From Methylococcaceae bacterium (GTDB lineage Bacteria; Pseudomonadota; Gammaproteobacteria; Methylococcales; Methylomonadaceae), in the NCBI GenBank assembly GCA_030627265.1, contig DAOUSK010000013.1, positions 1-32,452 on the forward strand: a stretch of 32,452 bases of DNA, written 5' to 3'. Below, in pieces: positions 24,962-32,452 of the stretch; position 1 is the stretch's first letter, and every line of letters starts with the position of its first letter. A model generated the notes under the pieces. That model was given only the letters and a program-made list of their open reading frames with translations. It was not told the origin of the DNA and searched no databases. The position numbers and the translations under genes were made by a program.

Positions 24962-25260
24962 TGAAGTCCTTTACGCTTACCAATAAGGCTAAGGCGGATT
25001 TAAAATCAATTGCTGTCTATACCCAGAGAAAGTGGGGGAAAAATCAACGTAAAATTTATTTACGACAAATTGATGATGCTTTTCATATGCTATCGGAGGC
25101 ACCCGAGTTAGGCAATAAATGCGATTTTATTAAACAAGGGTATAGAAAGTTCCCCATTTCTAGCCATATTCTTTTCTATCGCAGTATTAGTCCGTTACAA
25201 ATTGAGTTTGTTCGTATACTGCATAAACGCATGGATGCTAAAACACAGATTAAAACCTAA
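24961..25260 (+). CDS. parE: ParE-family toxin (RelE/ParE superfamily)
   Basis: A 99-residue basic protein with the ParE layout: FTLTNKAKADLKSIAVYTQRKWGKNQRKIYLRQIDDAF in the N-terminal helices, SEAPELGNKCDFIKQGYRKFPISSHILFYR in the sheet, and IEFVRILHKRMD at the C-terminal end. The family inhibits DNA gyrase, though some members differ, so the target is inferred. The GTG start overlaps the parD stop codon. The ORF is intact. It ends one base from the convergent tadA stop codon, leaving no room for a terminator. Confidence 0.92.
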   Translation: MKSFTLTNKAKADLKSIAVYTQRKWGKNQRKIYLRQIDDAFHMLSEAPELGNKCDFIKQGYRKFPISSHILFYRSISPLQIEFVRILHKRMDAKTQIKT

Positions 25261-25261
25261 T

Positions 25262-25732
25262 CTACATGCCTCGACGTTTCGCTTTAAAAAAATCGCGTAA
25301 TAGAGCGCTACAGGTCTCTGATAACACGCCAGCTTGCCATGTTACTTTATGATTCAAAAAAGGCGCTTCGGTCAGCTCTAGCGCACTACAGATTGCGCCA
25401 CGTTTAGGGTCTGTCGCGCCAAATACCACGCGTGCAATTCGCGCATGGGAAATAGCGCCCATACACATCACACATGGCTCTAATGTGACATAGAGCGTGC
25501 AATCATTTAATCGGTAATTATTTAATGCTTTGCCTGCATTGCGCAAGGCTGTCATTTCCGCATGGGCGGTTGGGTCACTATCAATAATCGGTGTATTCCA
25601 GCCCTCCGCAATGCAGCTATTATTGTGGACAATAACCGCGCCTACGGGCACTTCTCCTTGGTCTTCCGCACGCTGCGCTAGCCTAATGGCATAACGCATC
25701 CATGCTTCATCTTGTTCAGTGCTTATTCCCAC
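25262..25732 (-). CDS. tadA: tRNA-specific adenosine deaminase TadA
   Basis: TadA makes inosine at the wobble position of tRNA-Arg(ACG). The 156-residue zinc deaminase has [10 protein letters not shown] (zinc His and catalytic Glu) and [14 protein letters not shown] (the two zinc cysteines), with the [13 protein letters not shown] loop. The GTG start overlaps the guaA stop codon by 10 bp, so the guaB-guaA-tadA block reads in one direction. Nothing unusual in length. Confidence 0.96.
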   Translation of the reverse strand: MGISTEQDEAWMRYAIRLAQRAEDQGEVPVGAVIVHNNSCIAEGWNTPIIDSDPTAHAEMTALRNAGKALNNYRLNDCTLYVTLEPCVMCMGAISHARIARVVFGATDPKRGAICSALELTEAPFLNHKVTWQAGVLSETCSALLRDFFKAKRRGM

Positions 25733-27309
25733 TCTATGGTTGCCGGCGGCTTGCCTGAGATATCATAAGTAACCCGCGAAATACCATCCACTTCATTAAT
25801 AATACGCGTAGAAATCAAGCCTAAAAACTCATAGGGTAGATGCGCCCAGCGTGCGGTCATAAAATCAATGGTTTCTACCGCACGAATCGCGATAACATAA
25901 TCATAACGACGACCATCACCCATCACACCGACTGATTTAATCGGCAAAAATACCGCAAAGGCTTGGCTTACTTTTTGATATAAATCATGTTTATAAAGTT
26001 CTTCGATAAAAATCGCATCCGCTTTACGCAACAAATCCGCATATTCTTTTTTTACTTCACCTAGAATACGCACGCCTAAACCCGGTCCTGGGAAAGGGTG
26101 GCGGTGAATCATATTCGCTGGCAAGCCTAACTCTAAACCTAGCTTACGCACTTCATCTTTAAATAATTCACGTAAAGGCTCTAATAACTTAAGCTTCATA
26201 TCTTTTGGTAGACCGCCAACATTATGGTGCGATTTAATTAAATGCGCTTTACCATTTGCTGCCCCCGCAGATTCAATTACATCGGGATAAATTGTGCCTT
26301 GAGCTAACCATTTTGCATTAGTTAATTTAGCGGCTTCTTCATCAAAAATTTCAACGAATAAGTTACCAATAATTTTACGTTTTTGCTCAGGATCTGTTTT
26401 ACCGGCTAAAGCGTCTAAATAGCGCTGTTCGGCATTCACACGAATAACATTCACGCCCATGTTTTCAGCAAACATGGCCATGACTTGATCGCCTTCGTTT
26501 AAGCGTAATAAACCTGTATCAACAAACACACACACGAGTTGCTTACCAATGGCTTTATGTAATAAAGCAGCGACAACAGAAGAATCCACGCCGCCAGATA
26601 GGCCAAGAATAACGTGATCCGTGCCCACTTTTTCTTTAATTAAAGCAAGATTTTCTTCGATAATATGCGCTGAATCCCACAAGGCATCACAAGCACAAAT
26701 ATCTAAAACAAAGCGACTTAACATGCGTCCACCTTGTTTAGTGTGGGTTACTTCAGGATGAAACTGCACACCATAATAATCTTTTTCTTCGTTCGCAATG
26801 CCTGCAATCGGCGCGCCATCAGAGCTTGCGATAAGTTTAAACCCTTCAGGTAAATCAACAACGCGGTCGCCGTGACTCATCCAAACATCAAGTAAGCCAA
26901 AGCCTTCGGCACTCACTTCATCTTCTATATCTTTTAATAATTTAGAATGGCCGCGTGCGCGAACTTGTGCATAACCAAATTCACGATGGTTTGATGCTTC
27001 AACTTTACCGCCCAGCTGTTCTGTCATGGTTTGCATACCATAACAAATACCAAAAACAGGAACGCCCGCATCAAAAACAGCTTGTGGTGCGCGCGGTGTG
27101 TTTCCTAGGGTAACAGACTCAGGGCCACCGGATAAGATGATTCCTTTTGCGCCAAAATTAATGACCGCTTCTTCGCTACAATCACAGGCATAAATTTCGC
27201 AATAAACGCCAATTTCACGAATACGACGAGCAATAAGTTGAGTATATTGTGAGCCAAAATCTAAAATTAAGATTTTGTGTGCATGAATGTCAGTATTTTG
27301 TTGATTCAC
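25723..27309 (-). CDS. guaA: GMP synthase (glutamine-hydrolysing)
   Basis: GuaA converts XMP to GMP using glutamine nitrogen. The 528-residue protein has an N-terminal class I glutaminase ([18 protein letters not shown] with catalytic Cys, [10 protein letters not shown] with the His/Glu pair). The PP-loop ATP-pyrophosphatase ([15 protein letters not shown]) and the GMP synthase C-terminal dimer domain ([11 protein letters not shown], ending [10 protein letters not shown]) follow. The start is GTG at 27309. It follows guaB by about 90 bp, with a terminator-like hairpin between them. Confidence 0.98.
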   Translation of the reverse strand: MNQQNTDIHAHKILILDFGSQYTQLIARRIREIGVYCEIYACDCSEEAVINFGAKGIILSGGPESVTLGNTPRAPQAVFDAGVPVFGICYGMQTMTEQLGGKVEASNHREFGYAQVRARGHSKLLKDIEDEVSAEGFGLLDVWMSHGDRVVDLPEGFKLIASSDGAPIAGIANEEKDYYGVQFHPEVTHTKQGGRMLSRFVLDICACDALWDSAHIIEENLALIKEKVGTDHVILGLSGGVDSSVVAALLHKAIGKQLVCVFVDTGLLRLNEGDQVMAMFAENMGVNVIRVNAEQRYLDALAGKTDPEQKRKIIGNLFVEIFDEEAAKLTNAKWLAQGTIYPDVIESAGAANGKAHLIKSHHNVGGLPKDMKLKLLEPLRELFKDEVRKLGLELGLPANMIHRHPFPGPGLGVRILGEVKKEYADLLRKADAIFIEELYKHDLYQKVSQAFAVFLPIKSVGVMGDGRRYDYVIAIRAVETIDFMTARWAHLPYEFLGLISTRIINEVDGISRVTYDISGKPPATIEWE

Positions 27310-27350
27310 AGGCGGTCCCTTTGAATGGTAAGTTTTCTGGTGCTACAAAC

Positions 27351-27379
27351 AAATCGAGGCTCACTAGGAGCCTCGATTT
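27351..27379. terminator. Hairpin between guaB and guaA
   Basis: AAATCGAGGCTC and GAGCCTCGATTT form a perfect 12-bp stem with a 5-base loop, 21 bp past the guaB stop codon. On the minus strand it is followed by a T-rich tract (GTTTGT after the stem), so it may be an intrinsic terminator or attenuator that lowers guaA relative to guaB. Confidence 0.6.
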
Positions 27380-27400
27380 AAAAAATAAAATAGTTAAGAA

Positions 27401-28904
<1,504 letters not shown>

Positions 28905-28967
28905 ATTCTACTATATATTGTATTTTTTAAAAAATTATTTATCTATAAATAACAAGAGCCTAATCTA

Positions 28968-29417
28968 ATGACTAGAAACCACCTGCTATTCACTTTTTTG
29001 CGTTACTTAATATCCGGCGGTTTAGCGACAGCAGTTCACTTTGCGGTATTGATTAGCTTATTAGAGTACCATTTAGTTTCGCCTGTGCATGCAACAATGG
29101 TCGGTGCTTTTTGTGGGTTTTTAGTCAATTACCCAATGCAAGTGGCATGGACCTTTAAAGTAAAAGGCTCACATAAGCGATTTTTTACGCGTTATTTTAT
29201 GGTGACGATATTAATGTTTGGGCTTAATGCGGGAATTTTTTGGCTTGCCAGCTTACCGCCAAGCTTACAATTTTTATTGGCTTTACCTTTCCCGCATTTT
29301 ATTGAACAACCTCATCATTTAGGTTATTGGTATGCGCAAATTATTGCGACAGGCATTGTCTTTTTCTGTAATTTTTTGATTAATCATTTTTTCACCTTTG
29401 CAGCCCAAAAGGACTAG
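28968..29417 (+). CDS. GtrA-family membrane protein
   Basis: A 149-residue integral membrane protein with four predicted helices: FLRYLISGGLATAVHFAVLISLL, ATMVGAFCGFLVNYPMQVAWTF, YFMVTILMFGLNAGIFWLA, and IIATGIVFFCNFLINHFFTF. FLRYLISGGLAT and NFLINHFFTF fit the GtrA consensus. The family is associated with flipping or handling polyprenyl-phosphate-linked sugars in glycan modification. No glycosyltransferase partner (GtrB) is beside it here, so a specific role is not offered. It is divergent from guaB and ends just before a palindromic element. Confidence 0.85.
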   Translation: MTRNHLLFTFLRYLISGGLATAVHFAVLISLLEYHLVSPVHATMVGAFCGFLVNYPMQVAWTFKVKGSHKRFFTRYFMVTILMFGLNAGIFWLASLPPSLQFLLALPFPHFIEQPHHLGYWYAQIIATGIVFFCNFLINHFFTFAAQKD

Positions 29418-29427
29418 CCTTTACAGT

Positions 29428-29547
29428 ACGTAGGTTGGGTGAGATTTTTATTGCGAAGCATTAAAAACGAAATCCGACATAGTATGATTTCGAAAATGTC
29501 GGATTTCGTTATCGTTGCTACGCTAGATGAGCTCATCCAGCCTACGT
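29428..29547. repeat. Palindromic REP-like element between gtrA-like gene and permease gene
   Basis: A 120-bp nested palindrome. The outer arms ACGTAGGTTGGGTGA (29428-29442) and TCATCCAGCCTACGT (29533-29547) match at 13 of 15 positions. The inner arms AACGAAATCCGACAT (29466-29480) and ATGTCGGATTTCGTT (29496-29510) are a perfect 15-bp pair around a 15-base loop. The GTAGG(T/C)TGG heads match the elements at 18.2 kb and 2.55 kb. It fills nearly all the space between two convergent genes and may end both transcripts. Confidence 0.75.
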
Positions 29548-29553
29548 GGTATA

Positions 29554-30351
29554 TTAGAGACTGCCCCACAAGACCTTTGCAGCAACCAATAAAAGCAATA
29601 CCGAAAAATAACGTTTTAATTTTTGTGAGGGTAATTTAGTTGCTAATTTTGCCCCAAGAGTAACGCTTAATACACTACTAAGCACAACCCCGAAAAAAGC
29701 AGGCAAGTAAATATAGCCCAAAGAACCTTCAGGCAATCCCTCAGCATTCCAGCCAATTACCATATAACTAATAGACCCTATTAAAGCTAAAGGAAAGCCA
29801 CAGGCGCTGGAAATAGCCACTGCATGTTTCATTTTTACGCCATGTTTAACCAGATAAGGCACTGTTAAAGTACCGCCTCCAATGCCTAAAAAGGCAGAAA
29901 CAAAACCAATAATACCGCCTGCTAGTTTTAAGCGATGGGGATTAAGTTCCCGCAAACCTTGTTTAGGTTTATAGGCCAGGGCCATTTGCAAGGCAGCCAA
30001 TAATAAATACACGCCAAAAATTAACTGCAAATAATGAACCGCTAATTTATCTGCAAACAAAACCCCAAGGAAAACCCCCAGCACCATACCGCTACTTAAA
30101 TGTAGAACAGGGGCTTTCAGTAAAGTCCCCATACGATAATGCGCCCATGTTGCTGATAAAGAAGTGACCACAATACTGGCAAGGGAAGTGGCAATTGCGA
30201 TAAGCATGACTTGGTCGCCCACTACCTTATTCATCGACAAAACAAATAAAAAGAAGGGTACTAAAACCAATCCTCCACCGATACCAAAAAGCCCCGCTAA
30301 GACTCCTGAAAATCCACCAAAAACAAAACATAGCAAAAAAACATCTAACAT
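29554..30351 (-). CDS. TauE/SafE-family membrane permease
   Basis: A 265-residue inner-membrane protein with about eight helices in two related halves, each with the family signature: GFSGVLAGLFGIGGGLVLVPFFLF near residue 12 and GFVSAFLGIGGGTLTVPYLV near residue 150. Between them is a loop with charged residues (YKPKQGLRELNPHRLKL). Family members export small organic or inorganic sulfur anions such as sulfite or sulfoacetate. The substrate here is not predictable, and no sulfur gene is adjacent. No good Shine-Dalgarno is seen. It is divergent from cca. Confidence 0.88.
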   Translation of the reverse strand: MLDVFLLCFVFGGFSGVLAGLFGIGGGLVLVPFFLFVLSMNKVVGDQVMLIAIATSLASIVVTSLSATWAHYRMGTLLKAPVLHLSSGMVLGVFLGVLFADKLAVHYLQLIFGVYLLLAALQMALAYKPKQGLRELNPHRLKLAGGIIGFVSAFLGIGGGTLTVPYLVKHGVKMKHAVAISSACGFPLALIGSISYMVIGWNAEGLPEGSLGYIYLPAFFGVVLSSVLSVTLGAKLATKLPSQKLKRYFSVLLLLVAAKVLWGSL

Positions 30352-30442
30352 GCGTTTCTATTACCCGAAAAATTGAGATCACTCTATAATAAGGGCTGAT
30401 TTACAAATAAGCACTTAATTATTTATAAGAGTTCTATCTATT

Positions 30443-31684
30443 ATGAAAGCCTATTTAGTCGGCGGTGCCGTCCGTGACACACTGCTTAATTTCCCTGTTC
30501 GAGAGCGTGACTGGGTGGTTATTGGCGAAACGCCAGAAGCGATGCTCAGTCGTGGGTTTATTGAAGTCGGTAAAGATTTCCCCGTTTTTTTACACCCCAC
30601 AAGCAAAGAAGAATACGCCTTAGCACGCACCGAAAGAAAAACGACTCACGGGTACAAAGGTTTTGCCGTCCATGCAACCCCCGACGTTACCTTAGAGGAT
30701 GATTTAATTCGCCGCGACTTAACCATCAACGCAATCGCCATGCTTGATGATGGCTCATTAATTGACCCTTATAACGGGCAAGCGGATTTAAAAAACAAAA
30801 TATTCCGCCATATTTCCCCTAGTTTTTGTGAAGACCCCGTTCGTGTACTACGCATTGCTCGGTTTTGCGCACGTTATCAACATTTAGGCTTTACCATTGC
30901 GCCAGAAACCCAAGAGCTAATGCAAGAAATGGTGCAACAGGGTGAAATTGATTTCCTTGTGCCTGAGCGTGTCTGGGCTGAAACTAAAAAAGCATTGGCT
31001 GAAGAAACCCCTGCGGCTTATTTTCAAGCATTGCGTGATTGCGGGGCGCTGGAACGTATTTTCCCAGAACTTGACGCCCTTTTTGGGGTGCCGCAAACGG
31101 CTGAATACCATCCAGAAATCGACACAGGCATTCATACTTTAATGGTGCTGGAGCAAGCTTGTTTATTAAGTAATGATTTAAGTGTGCGCTTTGCAGCATT
31201 AACGCATGACCTTGGCAAAGCACTGACCGATAAGGAAAACTGGCCGCATCACTACGGACATGAAACCTTAGGTTTAAGCGCACTAAAAAAACTCTGCAAG
31301 CGCCTGCGTGTGCCCAATGAATATCAAAAATTAGCGCATCATGTGATGGAATATCATACCCACTGCCATCGCGCCAAAGAGCTTAAAGCAAGTACGCTGT
31401 GCAAATTATTATGCAGTTTAAATGCATTTAAAGATCAATCTCAATTGGAGTCTTTTTTACTCGCTTGTGAAGCTGATGCAAAAGGGCGTTTAGGTTATGA
31501 AAATGCCAGCTATCCACAAGCTGATTATTTGCGGGCTGTTTATAAAGCAGCAATGGCAGCGGATACCAGTGACATTTTAAAAAGTGACTTGCAAGGCAAA
31601 GCTATCGGGGATGCAATATTTCGTTTACGCAGCCAAGAAATTGAAAAAATAAAACAACAACTTACTTCCACAAAACAGGATTAA
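30443..31684 (+). CDS. cca: CCA-adding enzyme (multifunctional, with HD domain)
   Basis: Cca builds or repairs the 3' CCA end of tRNAs without a template. The 413-residue gammaproteobacterial form has the nucleotidyltransferase core (YLVGGAVRDTLLNFPVRERDWVV, with the DxD-like metal site), LEDDLIRRDLTINAIAML (motif for base selection), DPVRVLRIARFCARY, and then a C-terminal HD phosphohydrolase domain (FAALTHDLGKALTDKENWP, GHETLG). The length agrees with E. coli Cca (412). A TATAAT at 30385-30390 is a plausible -10, without a clear -35. yajQ follows two bases after the stop codon. Confidence 0.97.
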   Translation: MKAYLVGGAVRDTLLNFPVRERDWVVIGETPEAMLSRGFIEVGKDFPVFLHPTSKEEYALARTERKTTHGYKGFAVHATPDVTLEDDLIRRDLTINAIAMLDDGSLIDPYNGQADLKNKIFRHISPSFCEDPVRVLRIARFCARYQHLGFTIAPETQELMQEMVQQGEIDFLVPERVWAETKKALAEETPAAYFQALRDCGALERIFPELDALFGVPQTAEYHPEIDTGIHTLMVLEQACLLSNDLSVRFAALTHDLGKALTDKENWPHHYGHETLGLSALKKLCKRLRVPNEYQKLAHHVMEYHTHCHRAKELKASTLCKLLCSLNAFKDQSQLESFLLACEADAKGRLGYENASYPQADYLRAVYKAAMAADTSDILKSDLQGKAIGDAIFRLRSQEIEKIKQQLTSTKQD

Positions 31685-31686
31685 TC

Positions 31687-32169
31687 ATGCCTTCTTTTGA
31701 TATTGTTTCAGAATTTGATATACATGAAGCACAAAATGCACTCGCTCAAGCCAACAAAGAAGTCGGCGCACGTTTTGATTTTAAAGGTTCTAATGCAGAA
31801 TTTGTATTAACCGATAAATCGATTTTAATGAAAGCAGCATCGCCCTTTCAGCTACAACAAATGCTACCTATATTGCTATCTAAACTCACCAAACGTGGCA
31901 TTGATGTTGCCTGTTTAGAGACTGGGGACGTTAAAGAAGCGGCCAAAACAGCCGAGCAACCGGTTGAAATGCAAGAGGGCATTGATAAGCCTTTTGCTAA
32001 AAAAATCGTTAAGCTGATTAAAGATAAAAAATTAAAAGTCCAAGCCGCGATTGAGGGTGAAAAAATTCGTGTTACTGGTAAAAAACGCGATGACTTACAA
32101 GAAACCATGCAAATGTTGCGCGGAGCAGAATTAGAGCAGCCTTTACAGTTTAATAATTTTAGAGATTAA
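31687..32169 (+). CDS. yajQ: YajQ-family nucleotide-binding protein
   Basis: A 160-residue cytosolic protein with two RRM-like halves, starting MPSFDIVSEFDIHEAQNALAQANKEV, then ARFDFKGSNAEF and KKIVKLIKDKKLKVQAAIEGEKIRVTGKKRDDLQ, and ending QPLQFNNFRD. All are characteristic of YajQ. In Xanthomonas and Pseudomonas a YajQ member binds cyclic di-GMP; in general the family binds nucleotides or RNA. It begins two bases after cca, so they share a transcript. A 13-bp stem follows. Confidence 0.96.
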   Translation: MPSFDIVSEFDIHEAQNALAQANKEVGARFDFKGSNAEFVLTDKSILMKAASPFQLQQMLPILLSKLTKRGIDVACLETGDVKEAAKTAEQPVEMQEGIDKPFAKKIVKLIKDKKLKVQAAIEGEKIRVTGKKRDDLQETMQMLRGAELEQPLQFNNFRD

Positions 32170-32179
32170 AATAAATTAA

Positions 32180-32216
32180 CGCACAATGAAATGCACAATA
32201 GGTATTTCATTGTGCG
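32180..32216. terminator. Hairpin after yajQ
   Basis: CGCACAATGAAAT and ATTTCATTGTGCG form a perfect 13-bp stem with an 11-base loop, ten bases after the yajQ stop codon. No T-run follows, so it may act as a 3'-end stabiliser or weak terminator. It repeats GCACAAT in its loop. Confidence 0.55.
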
Positions 32217-32273
32217 GATATTAAGCTTAGATGTCATAATAACGTTAAATTAATTATTCATTTGGCATATCGC

Positions 32274-32452
32274 ATGGCATATCAATCACTTTCGTATAAC
32301 GACAAAATTGAAGCTTTATTAAACCACCACAGCATTAAAACTTCCGTTAAGTTAAGCCATTTACTCGGTGTATCACGAAATTCAATTCTCAATTGGCGCG
32401 ATAACGATACTAATATCAATACTGAAAACCGTGAAGCTATCGACTTCTGGTA
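32274..32452 (+). CDS. HTH-containing protein, 3'-truncated by the window edge
   Basis: An open frame from ATG 32274 runs to the end of the window without a stop codon. It translates to 59 residues starting MAYQSLSYNDKIEALLNHHS and including VKLSHLLGVSRNSILNWRDND, which fits a helix-turn-helix. An in-frame TTG four codons upstream is an alternative start, and neither has a good Shine-Dalgarno. N-terminal HTH segments of this kind occur ahead of Fic domains and in phage-type regulators, but the informative part is missing. The product is left unnamed. Confidence 0.5.
   Translation, partial: MAYQSLSYNDKIEALLNHHSIKTSVKLSHLLGVSRNSILNWRDNDTNINTENREAIDFW

Noticed and set aside
29439-29639. 66-residue ORF across the 29.5-kb palindrome
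   Set aside because: Produced by the palindromic element and the antisense strand of the permease gene.

Overview
The window is about 32 kb of chromosomal DNA from a gammaproteobacterium. The coding density is high and almost every gene is a recognisable housekeeping gene. Several neighbourhoods are typical of Gammaproteobacteria: rhlB divergent from trxA-rho, rpmH-rnpA-yidD-yidC-mnmE, yebC-ruvC-ruvA, guaB-guaA-tadA, folB-folK beside plsY, mutY-yggX, and cca-yajQ. The DNA is visibly AT-rich (not counted). Intergenic palindromes with GTAGG heads resemble those common in free-living gammaproteobacteria, so a methanotroph or sulfur-oxidiser relative is possible. The genus cannot be named from this window.

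Layout, left to right. (1) 1-2.5 kb: the 3' end of a DeaD-type RNA helicase with a strong terminator, then mutY-yggX. (2) 2.6-8.8 kb: rho and trxA on the minus strand, rhlB and glnE on the plus strand. (3) 8.8-13.1 kb: a 458-bp gap with the rpmH promoter, then rpmH-rnpA-yidD-yidC, a terminator and mnmE. (4) 13.1-16.7 kb: a more accessory stretch with a MazEF toxin-antitoxin pair, a Tat-exported methionine-rich multicopper oxidase, a secreted START-domain protein and a tightly divergent cupin gene. (5) 16.8-20.2 kb: rimO, a REP/MITE-like palindromic element, yebC, ruvC and ruvA; ruvB does not follow. (6) 20.2-21.7 kb: two less familiar genes, a cold-shock-domain protein with a C-terminal membrane anchor and a basic, internally repeated AP2-like protein. 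(7) 21.8-25.3 kb: purC, folK/folB, plsY, an untracked 54-residue membrane protein and a ParDE toxin-antitoxin pair. (8) 25.3-28.9 kb: guaB, guaA and tadA on the minus strand. (9) 28.9-32.4 kb: a GtrA-like membrane protein, a palindromic element, a TauE/SafE permease, cca, yajQ and the start of an HTH-containing gene cut by the window edge.

Functionally the region covers RNA turnover and transcription termination (DeaD, RhlB, Rho), base-excision repair and recombination (MutY, RuvA, RuvC), membrane-protein biogenesis (YidC, YidD), tRNA maturation (RnpA, MnmE, TadA, Cca), purine and folate synthesis (PurC, GuaA, GuaB, FolB, FolK), and nitrogen control (GlnE). I see no CRISPR array, prophage, intact insertion sequence, rRNA or tRNA gene. 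The least explained items are the palindromic elements, the CSD-anchor and AP2-like gene pair, the 54-residue membrane protein and the START/cupin divergent pair. I found no clear new multi-gene system. Several start codons were moved from the ORF track's TTG or upstream starts (rho, trxA, yidC, mnmE, ruvC, guaB), and rpmH and the 54-residue ORF were added by eye.
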